NCBI RefSeq assembly: GCF_900104175.1
Contig: NZ_FNIX01000012.1
Location: 1 to 64,000, forward strand
Length of the DNA: 64,000 nt
Direction of reading: 5' to 3'
Source: Lentzea jiangxiensis
Lineage (GTDB): Bacteria > Actinomycetota > Actinomycetes > Mycobacteriales > Pseudonocardiaceae
The translations under genes were made by a program, and so were the position numbers. Below, one piece after another: positions 1 to 10,000 of this stretch. Numbering within the stretch: position 1 is the stretch's first letter; every line of letters starts with the position of its first letter. Below the pieces are notes generated by a model, which did no database searches, was not told the origin of the DNA, and worked only from the letters and a program-made list of their open reading frames with translations.

Positions 1-312
1 CCGCCGGTGCGCGGCCGGCGCGGACGTCCACGCCGACGACCGGACGCGTTGTACGCCGACCGCGCCTACGACTCCGCCAAACACCGCGAAGAGCTACGGA
101 ACATGGGGATCGACCCCCAGATCGCCCAGCGCGGAGAGGATCACGGATCCGGGCTCGGCACGATCAGATGGGTCGTCGAACGCACGATCGCCTGGTACCA
201 CGGCATGCGGCGCCTTCGCATCCGCTGGGAACGCCGCGACGACATTCACGAGGCGTTCCTCAGCCTGGCCACCTGCGTGATCTGCTACCGCCACATCAAA
301 ACCCTCTGTTAG
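1..312 (+). CDS. IS5-family DDE transposase, C-terminal end (cut by window edge)
   Basis: The frame is open from the first base and stops with TAG at 310-312, so only about 103 residues are visible. YADRAYDS and the later block RWVVERTIAWYHGMRR followed by LRIRWER are typical of the C-terminal catalytic part of IS5-group transposases; the Glu of WVVER should be the last acidic residue of the DDE triad. The N-terminal two thirds lie outside the window. The copy could be complete or a fragment. No inverted repeat could be confirmed because the other end is not visible. Confidence 0.8.
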   Translation, partial: PPVRGRRGRPRRRPDALYADRAYDSAKHREELRNMGIDPQIAQRGEDHGSGLGTIRWVVERTIAWYHGMRRLRIRWERRDDIHEAFLSLATCVICYRHIKTLC

Positions 313-339
313 GAACCCTAAGCGCGCGGCGGCGGTTCA

Positions 340-1180
340 TCACTGGGCCACCTTCGCCACGATCTTCTTCGCGACCTCTTCGGCGTTGTCGCACGTCGCG
401 GTCTGCACCCGGATCTGCTGGGTGAGGTCGTCGTCGTCGACGCGGTTGTCCTGATCGACCTTGATCTGGTCGTCCCAAACAATGTAGGTGGTGCAGCCCA
501 GGCTTCCTTTGGACAGCACGGCTTTGCGGCCTTCGACGGTGATCTCACGCGCACTGCCGTCACTGGCTTTGACCAGCTTCGACGGGTCGGTGTTCATCGT
601 CCATGCCACGTTGACCTCAGGCCGGCCGACACCCTTGTCCCGCTTCTGCGGTGCCGTCACCTTCCCGGATCGGGCCGTGCACGACATCGGCCCGCCCGTC
701 TCGAGGAATCCCTCCTCGAACATGCCCAGCGTCGCGGACGCGGCCTTGTACGGGTCCGGTCTGACCAGCGTCAACTCGGGCTTGGTGCGTCCGGAACCGT
801 GCTTGGCATGTCCTGCCAGATAGGCGCCAGCGCGGTGACGTACTCGCGCAACACCGCACACGCCGGTTTCGCGAGCTTCTCGTCGGACCTGACCGATGCG
901 CTCGCACGAATCTGCACCGAGTGGTTGTCGTCGAGCGGCTTGGAGACGGTGCAGGTCTTCTCCTCCTCGGAAATGAACACGTCCAGCCCGCCCAGCTTCT
1001 CCGGCGCGTCGTCACGACTGCCTTGTGCGGCTCCGAGACGCCTGGGTCGACCTGAACCTCGGTCTGCTGCGGCGCGCCGCTGTCCTGCAGCTGCTGGTCA
1101 CCGCCCGAGCCGGTGCAGGCCGTGGCGAACAGAACCGCACCGACCGCGGCAGCGAGCGTAAAACGCTGTCGTAGAGCCAT
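340..1180 (-). pseudogene. Secreted lipoprotein of unknown function, two frameshifts
   Basis: The start ATG at 1180 follows a GGGGAA ribosome site. The N-terminus is a lipoprotein signal peptide with lipobox ATAC (Cys22). The protein then runs through three frames: 1180 to about 1015, about 1015 to about 805, and about 805 to 340. Joined, it reads through DDAPEKLGGLDVFISEEEKT, then LREYVTALAPIWQDMPS, then HGSGRTKPELTLVRPDPYKA, and ends in KKIVAKVAQ. Each switch needs one missing base. The length (about 280 residues) and the spaced Cys residues resemble DUF3558-type actinobacterial lipoproteins, but I cannot assign the family. It may be an intact gene spoiled by sequence errors. Confidence 0.7.
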
Positions 1181-1285
1181 GTCCGTGATTCCCCCGAATC
1201 TAGACAGAAGTACGAGAGGGCCCCTGACCAGAACGAATTGACGAATGAGCCGACGGCGGCTGACCAGCGAGCAAGATCAGACGTG

Positions 1286-1522
1286 TCAGCCGCGCAGCGG
1301 CGATGCCGAGGCGTGCACGCCGACGACCTCAGGAACTGCGGCCTCGGCGCCTGGCGCGAGCCAGGTCAGCAGCACGGCCAGCACGATGAGCACGCCGGCG
1401 GCGAACACCGTCGTCCGGTTGATCACCCCGGCCGCTGACCTGCCCAGGGCAGTGATCTGGTGCAGCCGTGGACCGGCTTGTGGCACGGCGTCGTCGTACC
1501 GTTGCTGACTGAGCAGCAGCAT
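1286..1522 (-). CDS. Small single-pass membrane protein, unknown function
   Basis: The 78-residue protein has one clear hydrophobic segment (TTVFAAGVLIVLAVLLTWLA, about residues 37-56) between a polar N-terminal half and a short tail. ATG at 1522 is chosen because GGGGGA lies 7 bases upstream; GTG at 1528 and TTG at 1537 are in-frame alternatives. It lies about 105 bp upstream of, and on the same strand as, the broken lipoprotein gene, so the two could be co-transcribed. No family is recognised. Confidence 0.5.
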   Translation of the reverse strand: MLLLSQQRYDDAVPQAGPRLHQITALGRSAAGVINRTTVFAAGVLIVLAVLLTWLAPGAEAAVPEVVGVHASASPLRG

Positions 1523-2024
1523 CTCCACGTCCCCCAACGTGGTCGGTCAGGCCACCACCGCGGCGAAGAGGTCTCCTCGCCCCGCTGGTGTGCCCGCGCG
1601 TGGCTCCAGCTCACGAACGAGCCGGAGACGGCCGTGCTGGTCATCAGCGAGCGCTCCGGCGCGCCGGAGCGCTGCACGACCAAACACGTGCCTGCCGGAC
1701 ACCTCGCGCACCGTGCGACCCATCGGTTCCCACACCGCGCCCGCGCTCGTAGCGCCGGCACGCTCAGCAGCTCTGCACTGAACGTGACTATGACCCTGCA
1801 CGATAACGGCAGGTGAGATCAACAGCGAGCCTGGGAAGACGCAAAAATCGCCGCAGCCGACTATCATACGTGAACAGCGCTGTGCGGGTTCGCGGAGTTG
1901 GCGCACATCCTTGGATCGGCCCGCGACGTCGGCGCACCCTAACTGCATCGGCGCCTCGATCCGGTTCCTGCGACGGCGCCCGGTGGCCGCGAACGGGTCA
2001 CTGATCACCGCCAGGGGGAGCGCC
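1523..2024. other. Intergenic stretch, no convincing gene
   Basis: About 500 bp between the small membrane protein and the chorismate-lyase-like gene. A plus-strand open stretch near 1600-1700 reads WLQLTNEPETAVLVISERSG, which has a protein-like composition but no start, no ribosome site and no recognisable family. It may be a remnant. Confidence 0.3.
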
Positions 2025-2561
2025 ATGACCACACAGCAGCTGCATGACCGACTGACCGCTCCGGAGATGACGGCGCGGGCCCGGCTCACCGACCTGATCG
2101 AGAACACCGACGAACTCACCGCCACGCTGCAGGAGTGGCTGCGGATCCCTCTGGACCACCACCTGCATCGGCACGAGCTACGTCCGCCCACCAGCCCTGA
2201 GCGAGACGCCTTGCAGTTGCACAGCAGTACTCTGCACGTGCTGGCCCGCGAAGGTGTTCTGCGCGCCGCGATCCCGGCCTCTGACGAGCTCGTCGTCGCA
2301 CGCGTGAGCGCGGTGATCGCTCGGCAGCGACTTCCCCAGCCTGCACGCAGTGCCCTCGACCTGGGTGAACTACCGCTCGGGGCGATCCTGCGGCGCCACC
2401 TGGTCCGCCGCCACACCCACGTCGCCGACCCTGCGGAGGGGTCGGACTCCACCGGCCGCGCTCAGCTGTTGCAGGTGCGTGCCACGCTGACGATTCCCGG
2501 CCGGGGGCGTGTGGCGGTCGTCGACGAGACGATCTACTTGGCGCTTCTACGACCGGGCTAG
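2025..2561 (+). CDS. Chorismate pyruvate-lyase-like (UbiC/DUF98-type) protein
   Basis: The 178-residue protein starts at ATG 2025, after AGGGGGAG at 2012-2019. The middle reads LHVLAREGVLRAAIPASDEL, then VVARVSAVIARQRLP, then GELPLGAILRRHLVRRHTHV. This order (a hydrophobic Arg-containing strand, A-S/V-x-x-x-R-LP, then PLG-x-LRRH) is the pattern I know from chorismate lyase-like proteins of actinobacteria, which cleave chorismate to 4-hydroxybenzoate and pyruvate. Such proteins often serve phenolic glycolipid or antibiotic pathways, but no such genes are nearby. The function is inferred from family resemblance only; a UTRA-like ligand-binding fold without enzyme activity is the main alternative. 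Confidence 0.5.
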   Translation: MTTQQLHDRLTAPEMTARARLTDLIENTDELTATLQEWLRIPLDHHLHRHELRPPTSPERDALQLHSSTLHVLAREGVLRAAIPASDELVVARVSAVIARQRLPQPARSALDLGELPLGAILRRHLVRRHTHVADPAEGSDSTGRAQLLQVRATLTIPGRGRVAVVDETIYLALLRPG

Positions 2562-2785
2562 CTCACAGCGGTCCCGCCAGCCCCCAGGCGGAGCCCGGCT
2601 TCCGAGGGGCGTGGGCACGAGCCGCTCGGACGGGCAAACTCCGTCCTCCCAGCAACCGAGCCCAGCCGTCGAGCCGCCGCTCTTCAGCCTTGACCAGCAG
2701 GTTCACTCCCACATCCCGAGTACCGTGCCGCAAGCCGACACCTGGAATCAACGTCCAGCGGCGCTGGACGGACCACAAAGGGTTC

Positions 2786-2983
2786 TCAGGCCAGCGTGAG
2801 CGCGGATCTGTCCAGTCGGCGTGCGCCCAGCACGTTGGCGAGCAGGGCGATGGCGCGTTCCTGCTCGTCGTCGGAGTCAGCCTCGCCGTACGGATCGGCA
2901 GGGGACCGAAGGCGAGAACCACAGCGAAGTACTGCGCGCGATCATCGTCGCTCCGCGCTCCGCCGATCGCTGACCAGCGACTC
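2786..2983 (-). pseudogene. Gene remnant, C-terminal part of an unknown protein
   Basis: On the minus strand one frame reads DDDRAQYFAVVLAFGPLP down to about 2895, and the next continues DPYGEADSDDEQERAIALLA and then NVLGARRLDRSALTLA to TGA at 2786. The join needs one missing base. Upstream the frame is closed by a TAG just before 2983 and no start is present. The coding-like composition on both sides of the break argues for a real gene end. The family is not recognised. Confidence 0.35.
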
Positions 2984-3081
2984 AGCTGCGGGACACACCG
3001 TCCCTACTTGCGTGTGTGCGCGAGAGAGTCGCCCTCAGACGGTGCCGAGTATTCACGGTGGATGGGATAGGAGCGCCGGGG

Positions 3082-3228
3082 TCAGCGCTGTTCGCGTGCC
3101 ATTTCGGCGAGTCGCTTGTTCTTCAGCGAGATGGCCGTTGCCCAGTCGCCTCGGTCCTCGGCCTCGCGGGTCTGCTCCGCGGTGCCGGACGGGCCGTTGC
3201 GCTGGCCCTGCGAGGGGCCGGGGCGGGG
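3082..3228 (-). pseudogene. Gene remnant, C-terminal tail of an unknown protein
   Basis: A short minus-strand stretch ends EAEDRGDWATAISLKNKRLA then EMAREQR before TGA at 3082. The helical, charged composition looks like a real protein C-terminus. Open frame continues upstream into a G-rich run (3221-3240), beyond which the opposite strand becomes coding-like, so this appears to be one side of a junction. No start codon or family is identified. Confidence 0.3.
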
Positions 3229-3234
3229 GGGCGG

Positions 3235-3776
3235 GGGCCGTCGCCGGCCCTGCCGAACCTGCAACAGGCTCTGGAAATCGCCGAAGGGACGAACGACGCC
3301 CGCAGCATCACCCTGCGGCACCGCCGCCTTGGCGAAACCGCGCTGCACCCCAAGATCGCCGATGCCCGGCTCGCAATCCACCACCTGCGGCGAGCATGTT
3401 CGCCGGCATCGCCGATGACATCGACCACGCCCGCACCGTCCTGCACGTGGCGCGGGCTCTGACGCTGAACGGGCAAGCCGCCGAGACGGTGTCGGAGTTG
3501 GCCGCGATCGAGCAGGCCGTGCACGACTACGGCTCGGTCGGCTACCCGGCCGACCTGTGCAGCGTGCTCGGGGAGGTCCACGCCGCGCTTGGCGACACGG
3601 CCGAGGCCGACCGTCGTTATGGCGAGGCCATCGACTACTACACCGCCGCCGTCATCGACCGGCGCGCCGACCAACCGACCGCCCGAACGACGAAGAGGAG
3701 CGAACGGCATGACACCACGCACCACGAACAAGGGAAAGCGGATCACCGGGGAGGCCCGAGTCACGATGGCCACTGA
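3235..3776 (+). pseudogene. TPR-like helical protein remnant, frameshifted
   Basis: The first frame reads LQQALEIAEGTNDARSITLR and on to RLAIHHLRRA at about 3390. The second frame resumes FAGIADDIDHARTVLHVARA and carries ALGDTAEADRRYGEAIDYYT, a tetratricopeptide-type helix pair, to TGA at 3774-3776. The switch fits one missing base. Repeats of this kind form the C-terminal half of many actinobacterial XRE or SARP-type regulators, but no DNA-binding domain is left here. The 5' end is lost at the junction near 3235. Confidence 0.4.
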
Positions 3777-3873
3777 CCTCAAGTTCCCTGTCAAGTCCTT
3801 GTGTTCAAGCGGCGAGAGGTCGAACCATTGGGTATGCCCAGTTGTGCTTGATTCGGGTAACGAGACCGATTGA
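3709..3873 (+). pseudogene. Possible truncated small HTH protein overlapping the TPR remnant
   Basis: ATG at 3709 opens MTPRTTNKGKRITGEARVTM then ATDLK. This resembles the N-terminus of the small helix-turn-helix proteins (about 80 residues) common in actinomycetes, which continue KK-x-YE-x-GASIRALAE. Here the similarity stops at the Lys near 3783 and unrelated sequence follows to TGA at 3871-3873. This suggests a recombination junction at about 3783. The family identification is from memory and weak. Confidence 0.3.
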
Positions 3874-3920
3874 GTCACTTGTCGATTTCAGCCGGTGATG
3901 CCAGGACACTTCTCGCTCGT

Positions 3921-3968
3921 CCTCGGGTATCCACCGACCCGTATGTGTCGGGTGGTGGCCACCCGAGG
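3921..3968 (-). terminator. Nested hairpin downstream of the RHS gene
   Basis: The outer arms CCTCGGGT (3921-3928) and ACCCGAGG (3961-3968) pair perfectly. Inside them CCACCgACCCG pairs with CGGGTGGTGG around a loop near 3942-3948, with one bulged G. It lies 40-90 bp past the RHS stop codon on the transcribed strand and would make a strong GC-rich stem typical of actinobacterial terminators, without an obvious U-tract. Confidence 0.6.
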
Positions 3969-4008
3969 ATGAGCGGTGGTCACGAGGTCAGACGGCGGAA
4001 CTCGACGA

Positions 4009-7000
4009 TCAGCCTGTCACGCAGCGTCTGGCAGCCCGGCCGATGCGTTTGAAGAAGTTCTTACGGCGGCCTTCCCGATATCCTTGTTTCGCCTGCTTCA
4101 CGCAGGCGGCGATGTCCTGAGCGTTTCCGATCAGACCGCCCACTACGCCAGCCACCAGCCATTTGGCCGCGCTCCGGATCTTACGACCGACCCATTTGAC
4201 CGCCCGCCAGAGCGCGCTGCGGATCCTTCGCGCGAGGCGTGCGCAGCCTTGCCTGAATCGCAAGCAGATGCGGATCACCGCGTAGATGGCTCCCACCAGC
4301 AGTGCCACTCCCCAGGCGCGCCCGTCGAGGTCGGTCACGCCGATCGGGTTGGTCGGGTAGGCGTACCTGTTCGCGCCACCGCCCGGAACCGGGTCGGTGG
4401 AGGTGAACAGACCGGTGACGGGGTTGTACAACCGCACGCCCATGAGGACGAGTCCCGCGCCGGAAACCGCGCGTTGCTCGGCGCCGAGCCAGCCGTACTC
4501 GACCTCGCTGGTGCTGGCCGTGTTCCCACCGGATGGTGCGCCGTACTCGTCGAACGCGTTCCACCCGGTGATCGAGGTCGCGGCCGCACCGGCGACCGGC
4601 AGGTCGATCGTCGTCACCACGTCGCCGTGGGGGTCGGCGATGGTCAGTTCGGCCACAGCGGCGTTGTTGACGGTCAGGGCGAGGTTGCCGCCGAGGAGTT
4701 CGGCGTAGCGACGGGTGACGCCGTTGCTGGTCACCCAAGTGGGATTGTCCGAGGCGTCGGTGTAGTGGTGGACGGTCTGGGTCGATCCCGTCGAGTCGGT
4801 CACGGTCTCGACGGCCCGGCGGTCGTGGGCGTCGAGGGTGAACGCGGTCGTGGCACTGCCCTGGGTGATCGACTTGGCTAGGTCGTTGTCGTGGTAGGCC
4901 AGGGCGATGTCGCCGCCCTGGGGGTCGGGGGCATCCGAGGCGGGCAGGATGAGCGTGCGGCCGAGCGGGTCGTAGGCGTAGGTGCCCTGACCACCGGCCC
5001 CGGTTACGGGGCGGTCGGCGGTGTCGAACGCCCTGGTGGTCGTCGTTGCGCCGGTCGTGGTGCAGGAGCCGTCCGCCGCGGCGGGGGCGATGGTCTTGGT
5101 GAGGCGGTTGTGGTTGCCGTCAAAGCCGTAGGAGCGGGTCGCGCAGGCCGGGGACTGCGTGGGGTCGGTGATGTCCACGCCGGTGGTCGCGGCGGTACGG
5201 TCGCGGACCTGGGTGAGCCTGCCAGCGGCGTCGTAGGTGTAGGCGCGGTCGTAGGGGACGGCGTCGCCTGGGTCGCTGCCGGCGGGGCCGGTGAAGGCGC
5301 TGCCCTCCGGGGTCCACTCGTGAGCTACGCGACCGGTGACGTCGTTGTCCTGGGACCAGGCCAGCCAGCCGCCGTCGGGATCGACGGTGGTGGTCCCGTC
5401 CTCGTCCACCGTGGTGATCCGACCGGTGTAGCGCAGGCCCACCGGTTCGCCGGCGTTGCCGAGGTCGGTGTGCCTGGTGACGCCGCCGGGCAGCTTCTGC
5501 ACCACCAGGCCGCCGTCGGCGTCGTAGGCCCCCGTCGACGTCCACGTGGAGCCGGCGGTGGTCACCTCGACCTTGGTGGCCAGGCCCCGGCGTTCGGTCT
5601 TGCCAGCGGCATCGGGGCCGTCGTAGGTGTAGCGGGTGGACCCGTTGGCGTCGGTCACGGTCGCCACGGCGCCGGAGGCGTCGTAGACGGTGGTGGTGGC
5701 CGTTTCCCCGGAGGGTTGGTAGGTGGTCTGCCGACCCCACGAGTCGTACCCGGTGGTCACCGTGCCGGCGGTCGAGCCGTCCGGGTTCTTCGCGGTCATC
5801 TTGGTGGCCGTGCCGGTCAGCGGGTCGTACTCGGTCTCCTTGCGGGTGTTCGGCGTCGACCCTGTCAGGCCGGTGACGACCGTTGAGGTGGACGCCGTGC
5901 GGCCGTCGGGCAGGTAGGTGGTCGTGGCCGTCCTGGCCACCGCGCCGGAGGTCTCCACCACCGTGGTCGGCGCGAGCAGGTAGGTGAAGCCGGTCGTGGT
6001 GGTCGTGGGCAGGGTCGGCCCCGAGCTGGGTGCCGCGGCCGGGAAGGTCTTGCAGACCAGGCCCGCCCACTGCGGTTTCCCGCCGCACTCGGCGTGCACG
6101 GGGTTCGCCGCGACGGTGTGGTGCACGGTCCTGGTGGTGCCCGCGTCCGCGCCGTTGGAGGTCGGCTGCCGGGTCTCGACGGCACGGCCTTCGGCGTCGT
6201 AGCGGGTGAGGTGGACGAGGTCGCCAGCGGTGGGCGTGCCGTCGAGGTCGACGTCGGTGGTCACCCGGCCCGGCAGACTCAGCGCCCACCCGTCCGCGTC
6301 GCCCGCCACGGGGGCGGCGTAGTCGGTGAGGGTGCGGGAGACGACCTCGACGTCCTGTCCGGTCCCCGGGTCGTGGGCGAACGTCGTCTCCGTGGTCGCC
6401 AGGCGGTACGGCAGGGTCGTCGCCGGGTTGACCCCGCCGTTGGGCGCGCCCTGGTCGAAGTCGGTGCGCGTGTGGGTGCGCAGCCAGCGCAGCGAGCCGT
6501 CGCGCAGCGCGGCCGTCCGTGCCGGGCCGTAGGTGTCGGTGACCAGTGTGCCCGCCGGGGTCACCACGGTGGCGCCGTTGACGATGTCGGCGTTGTAGAC
6601 GGTCGACGTGGCCAGTTGGTCGGAGGAGGCGCCGGAGGGCAGCTGGCCGTCGACGATCAGCCGCAGGGCGCGTTCGTCGAGTTCGCGCACCACGTTGCCC
6701 TGGGCGTTGTAGTCGGTGGCGGTGTGCTGCCAGGCTCCGGCGCCGTACTTGGCGGTGTTGACGGTGTAGCCCTGGGCGTCGGTGTACTGAAGGTCGGCGT
6801 GTTCCCAGTCGGCGGCGGCGATGTTCGCCGGTGAGGTGGAGTTCACCGGGTGGTCGGGGCCGAAGACGGCGAAGCCCTTCACCGGTGCGGCGGCCTGGTT
6901 CCAGCGCTCGACCGAGCCTGCCGACAGGTCGGGCAGGCCGGTGCCGGTGGTCGGCACGTCGTAGACGAACGAGGCCAGGGTCGCGACGCCGCCCGTCGGG

Positions 7001-10000
7001 TCGCCCGCGGGTCGGTCGCGCTTGACGTTGGCCAGCTTGACGTTCGGTGCGGCGGTGTAGGCGAGTTGGAAGGGGACCTGGCCCGCAGGTTTCACCGATG
7101 TGAGGCGGTTGCCGGAGTCGTAGCCGTAGGTGGTGCCGAGGTTGTCGCGCGGGTCGGTGGCCGTCGCCAGGCGTCCGGCCGTGTCGTAGGTGTAGGCCGC
7201 GACCTTGATCGCGTCCATGCCGGGCCCGCCGGTCTTGTCGGGGTTGAAGATGTCCAGCCACGCGGCGACCAGCCGCCCGTTGGCGGACCCGGAGGTGCCG
7301 TACTCCAGCCGCAACGACCGGCAGCCCACCGCGCCTGTGTAGACGCCCTGGGCGTCGGTGCAGACGACACCCGGTGCGGCGGGTGCGAGGATGCGGGTCA
7401 CGCGGCCGCTTGCCGGGTCGTAGGTGTAGGTGGTCTTCCCCGTGACGCCGGCCTCGGTGATGCCCGCCGGTCGGAACTTCCCGGCCGCGCCGGCCGTCGG
7501 AGCGCCCGCGGTGGTCGTGGTGAAGGTGGTGGTCGTGCCGTCGTCTTCGGTGTACGCGATGGTGGTCGTAGCGCCGCTGCCCGTGACGGTCAACTTGCCG
7601 GCGTCGAGGGTGGTGTCCTCGTCGGCGGCCACCCAGTTTCCGGTCTGGAGGGCCGCGGTGGTGCGCCGGGTTCCGTTCGGGGACTCGAACACCAGGGCGG
7701 TCCCGTCGCCGTCGAGCAGCACAATGGTGCCGTCGATGCGGGTGCTGTCGACGACCTGCATCCCGGCCACGCCGGCGTCGGCGCCGTCGAACTGCGCGGT
7801 CCAGCCGGGGCCGAAGACGCCGTTGACCGCGTCGGTGGCGCCGGCGAACGTGGAGTGCGACCGGGACAGTGACAGGTCGCCGGTGTAGCCGGGCACCGAC
7901 ACGTCGATCGCGGACGTATTGAACTCGCCGGTCCACAGCGCGACCTGGCCGGGTCCGGCTTTCGAGACCGAGAACCCGTTGCCGAAGGCGTGCGGCAGGC
8001 GCTGCACGGTGGCGCCAGGGGCTTGGGACCAGGTGCACTGTTCGGTGGTGCCGTACTTGAAACAGACCTGGATGTCGAGTTTGACCGGGATCCGGTCGTT
8101 CAGTGTGGTGGGCTGGATGCCGGTGGTGTCGGGGTCGGCGTCCAGGTTCGCGTCGGTCTTGGCGAGGTTCGTGTCCCAGAGGGTGTTGACGTTGATGCCG
8201 CCGGCGCCGTTGTCGGCCACCGGCAGGTCGGTCGCGTCGTTCCAGCCGGTCAGGTCGTCGTTTCCGCCGTAGCCGGAGACGCGCCACTTCACCTTCGCGG
8301 TCACCGACGTGGCGGGGCCTCTCGGCGGGCCGGAGGCTGTGATGCGGATGTTGTCGGTGGTGGTGGTCCGGGGTGTCGAGGTCGGCGAGGTCAGCGTCGT
8401 GCCGCCCCAGCCGAACTTGTAGGTCTGGTTCGGCGAGAGCTTGCCGGCAGGGGTCTCGGCCTGGACGACGATGGTGTGCAGACCCGCCTTGTCCTTCGGG
8501 AAGGTCACGTTGTACTTCGCGACCGCAGGGTCGTTCGACGAGGTGATCTTGATCTGGCCTTCGGCACCACCGGTGAAGTTCGCCGGCGGGCGCTTGCCGT
8601 CCACGATGAGCCGCAGGTAGCCCGGCGCGTTGTATCCGGTGCCGGTCGCGGTGATCGTGCACGTGACGTCCGTGGTGGGCGGGTTGTCCTGCCAGGTGTC
8701 GCTCACGTTGTAGGGCGCCGGGCACGACACGACGGGCAATGCCGGGGTCGCCGTACCTGTGCGCAGCCGCTGGTTGTAGTTGACCCAGGAGCCGTCGAGT
8801 CGGCCGTCGTTCGCCTTCGCCCGGATGTAGAGCAGGGTGTTGTCCGGCAGGTCCGTCGCTGGACGGCAACCGGCCGTCGTACCGGACGCGTAGACCGACG
8901 ACGTGCAGGTGCCCTTCAGGCTGAAGGTCGGGCCCGTACCCGTGTAGAACTCGAAGACGTACTTCACCGTGTTGCCGTCCGGGTCCGTAGCCTTCGTCCG
9001 CACCCAGGGGCGCAGGCTCGGCGAGTACAGCCACGAACTCGTCTCACCCGGCGCCGCATACGCGACGGCCTCGCTCGGCTCCACTGTGGCCGGCGCACCG
9101 GGCGGCCGGTTGTAGGTGTAGGAGACGAAGGGGTCCGCGGAGCTCTCACTGGAGTGGAACCTCTTCCAGGAGTTGGAATCGGCCTCGTTGCCCGCCATCA
9201 GCACCATGCCGCCGACGGTGTAGGGCGCGTTCGACCACGCCTGCACCAGAGGGGTGATCGGCACCGACATCCGTCCCGCCGGGCAGCCGCTGTCATGCCC
9301 CTTGGCCACGCTCGTCGACCCGTACTGCGAGCCGAACGTCGGCTGCGCGGTCCATCGCGTGGCCGTGGACGCCAGCTCGTAGGTGCTGCGGACGATCATC
9401 GTCGACGCGGTGCACGAGTAGGACCACGTCTCGAACATCGACAGTTCCGCACTCACGATCTGCTTGCCCTTGAACGGGGCGACGGAGAAGTTGAGGAACG
9501 ACCGCGCCTTGACCGTGCCGCCGTTGTAAGTGCCCAGCTTCAGCTCCGACGAGATGGACTGGTCGGTGGTGTAGTCCGACTGGACCCAGGTGTCGAAGCT
9601 GGAGTACGCAGTGCCGACTGCGTAGGTGGGGTCCACGGTGATCGGGTAGGTGCGCTTGGAGTCGTTGAACCACACCGGGTCAGGGGTGACCACGAGGTTG
9701 GTGGAGCCGTCGGCGGCGGTCTCGATCGCGATGCCAACTGTGCTGTGGTTGACGTGCTCACCGCTGCGCTTGTCAATCTCAGCGTCCCACATCAGCGGCA
9801 CGGGGATGCTGGAGTGCACCTGCTCCTTGGCATCGAGGAAGTCGATCGTGCCGTCAGGCTGCTGCCTCGCGGTCAGGCCCTTGAGGCGCAGCGGGATCCG
9901 CCACACCGGTGCCATGGCCGGGCGGCTCTTGACCACGAAGTCGTACTCGAAGCCCGACCGACGGGTGTGCAGGACCAGGTCCACACCCGGCTCCACGTCC

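Noticed and set aside
5120..9034. A 1304-residue minus-strand open frame and several long plus-strand frames (for example 7990-10668) inside the RHS gene
   Set aside because: They are Arg/His/Gly-rich shadows produced by high third-position GC in the RHS gene, with no ribosome sites, domains or signal peptide.
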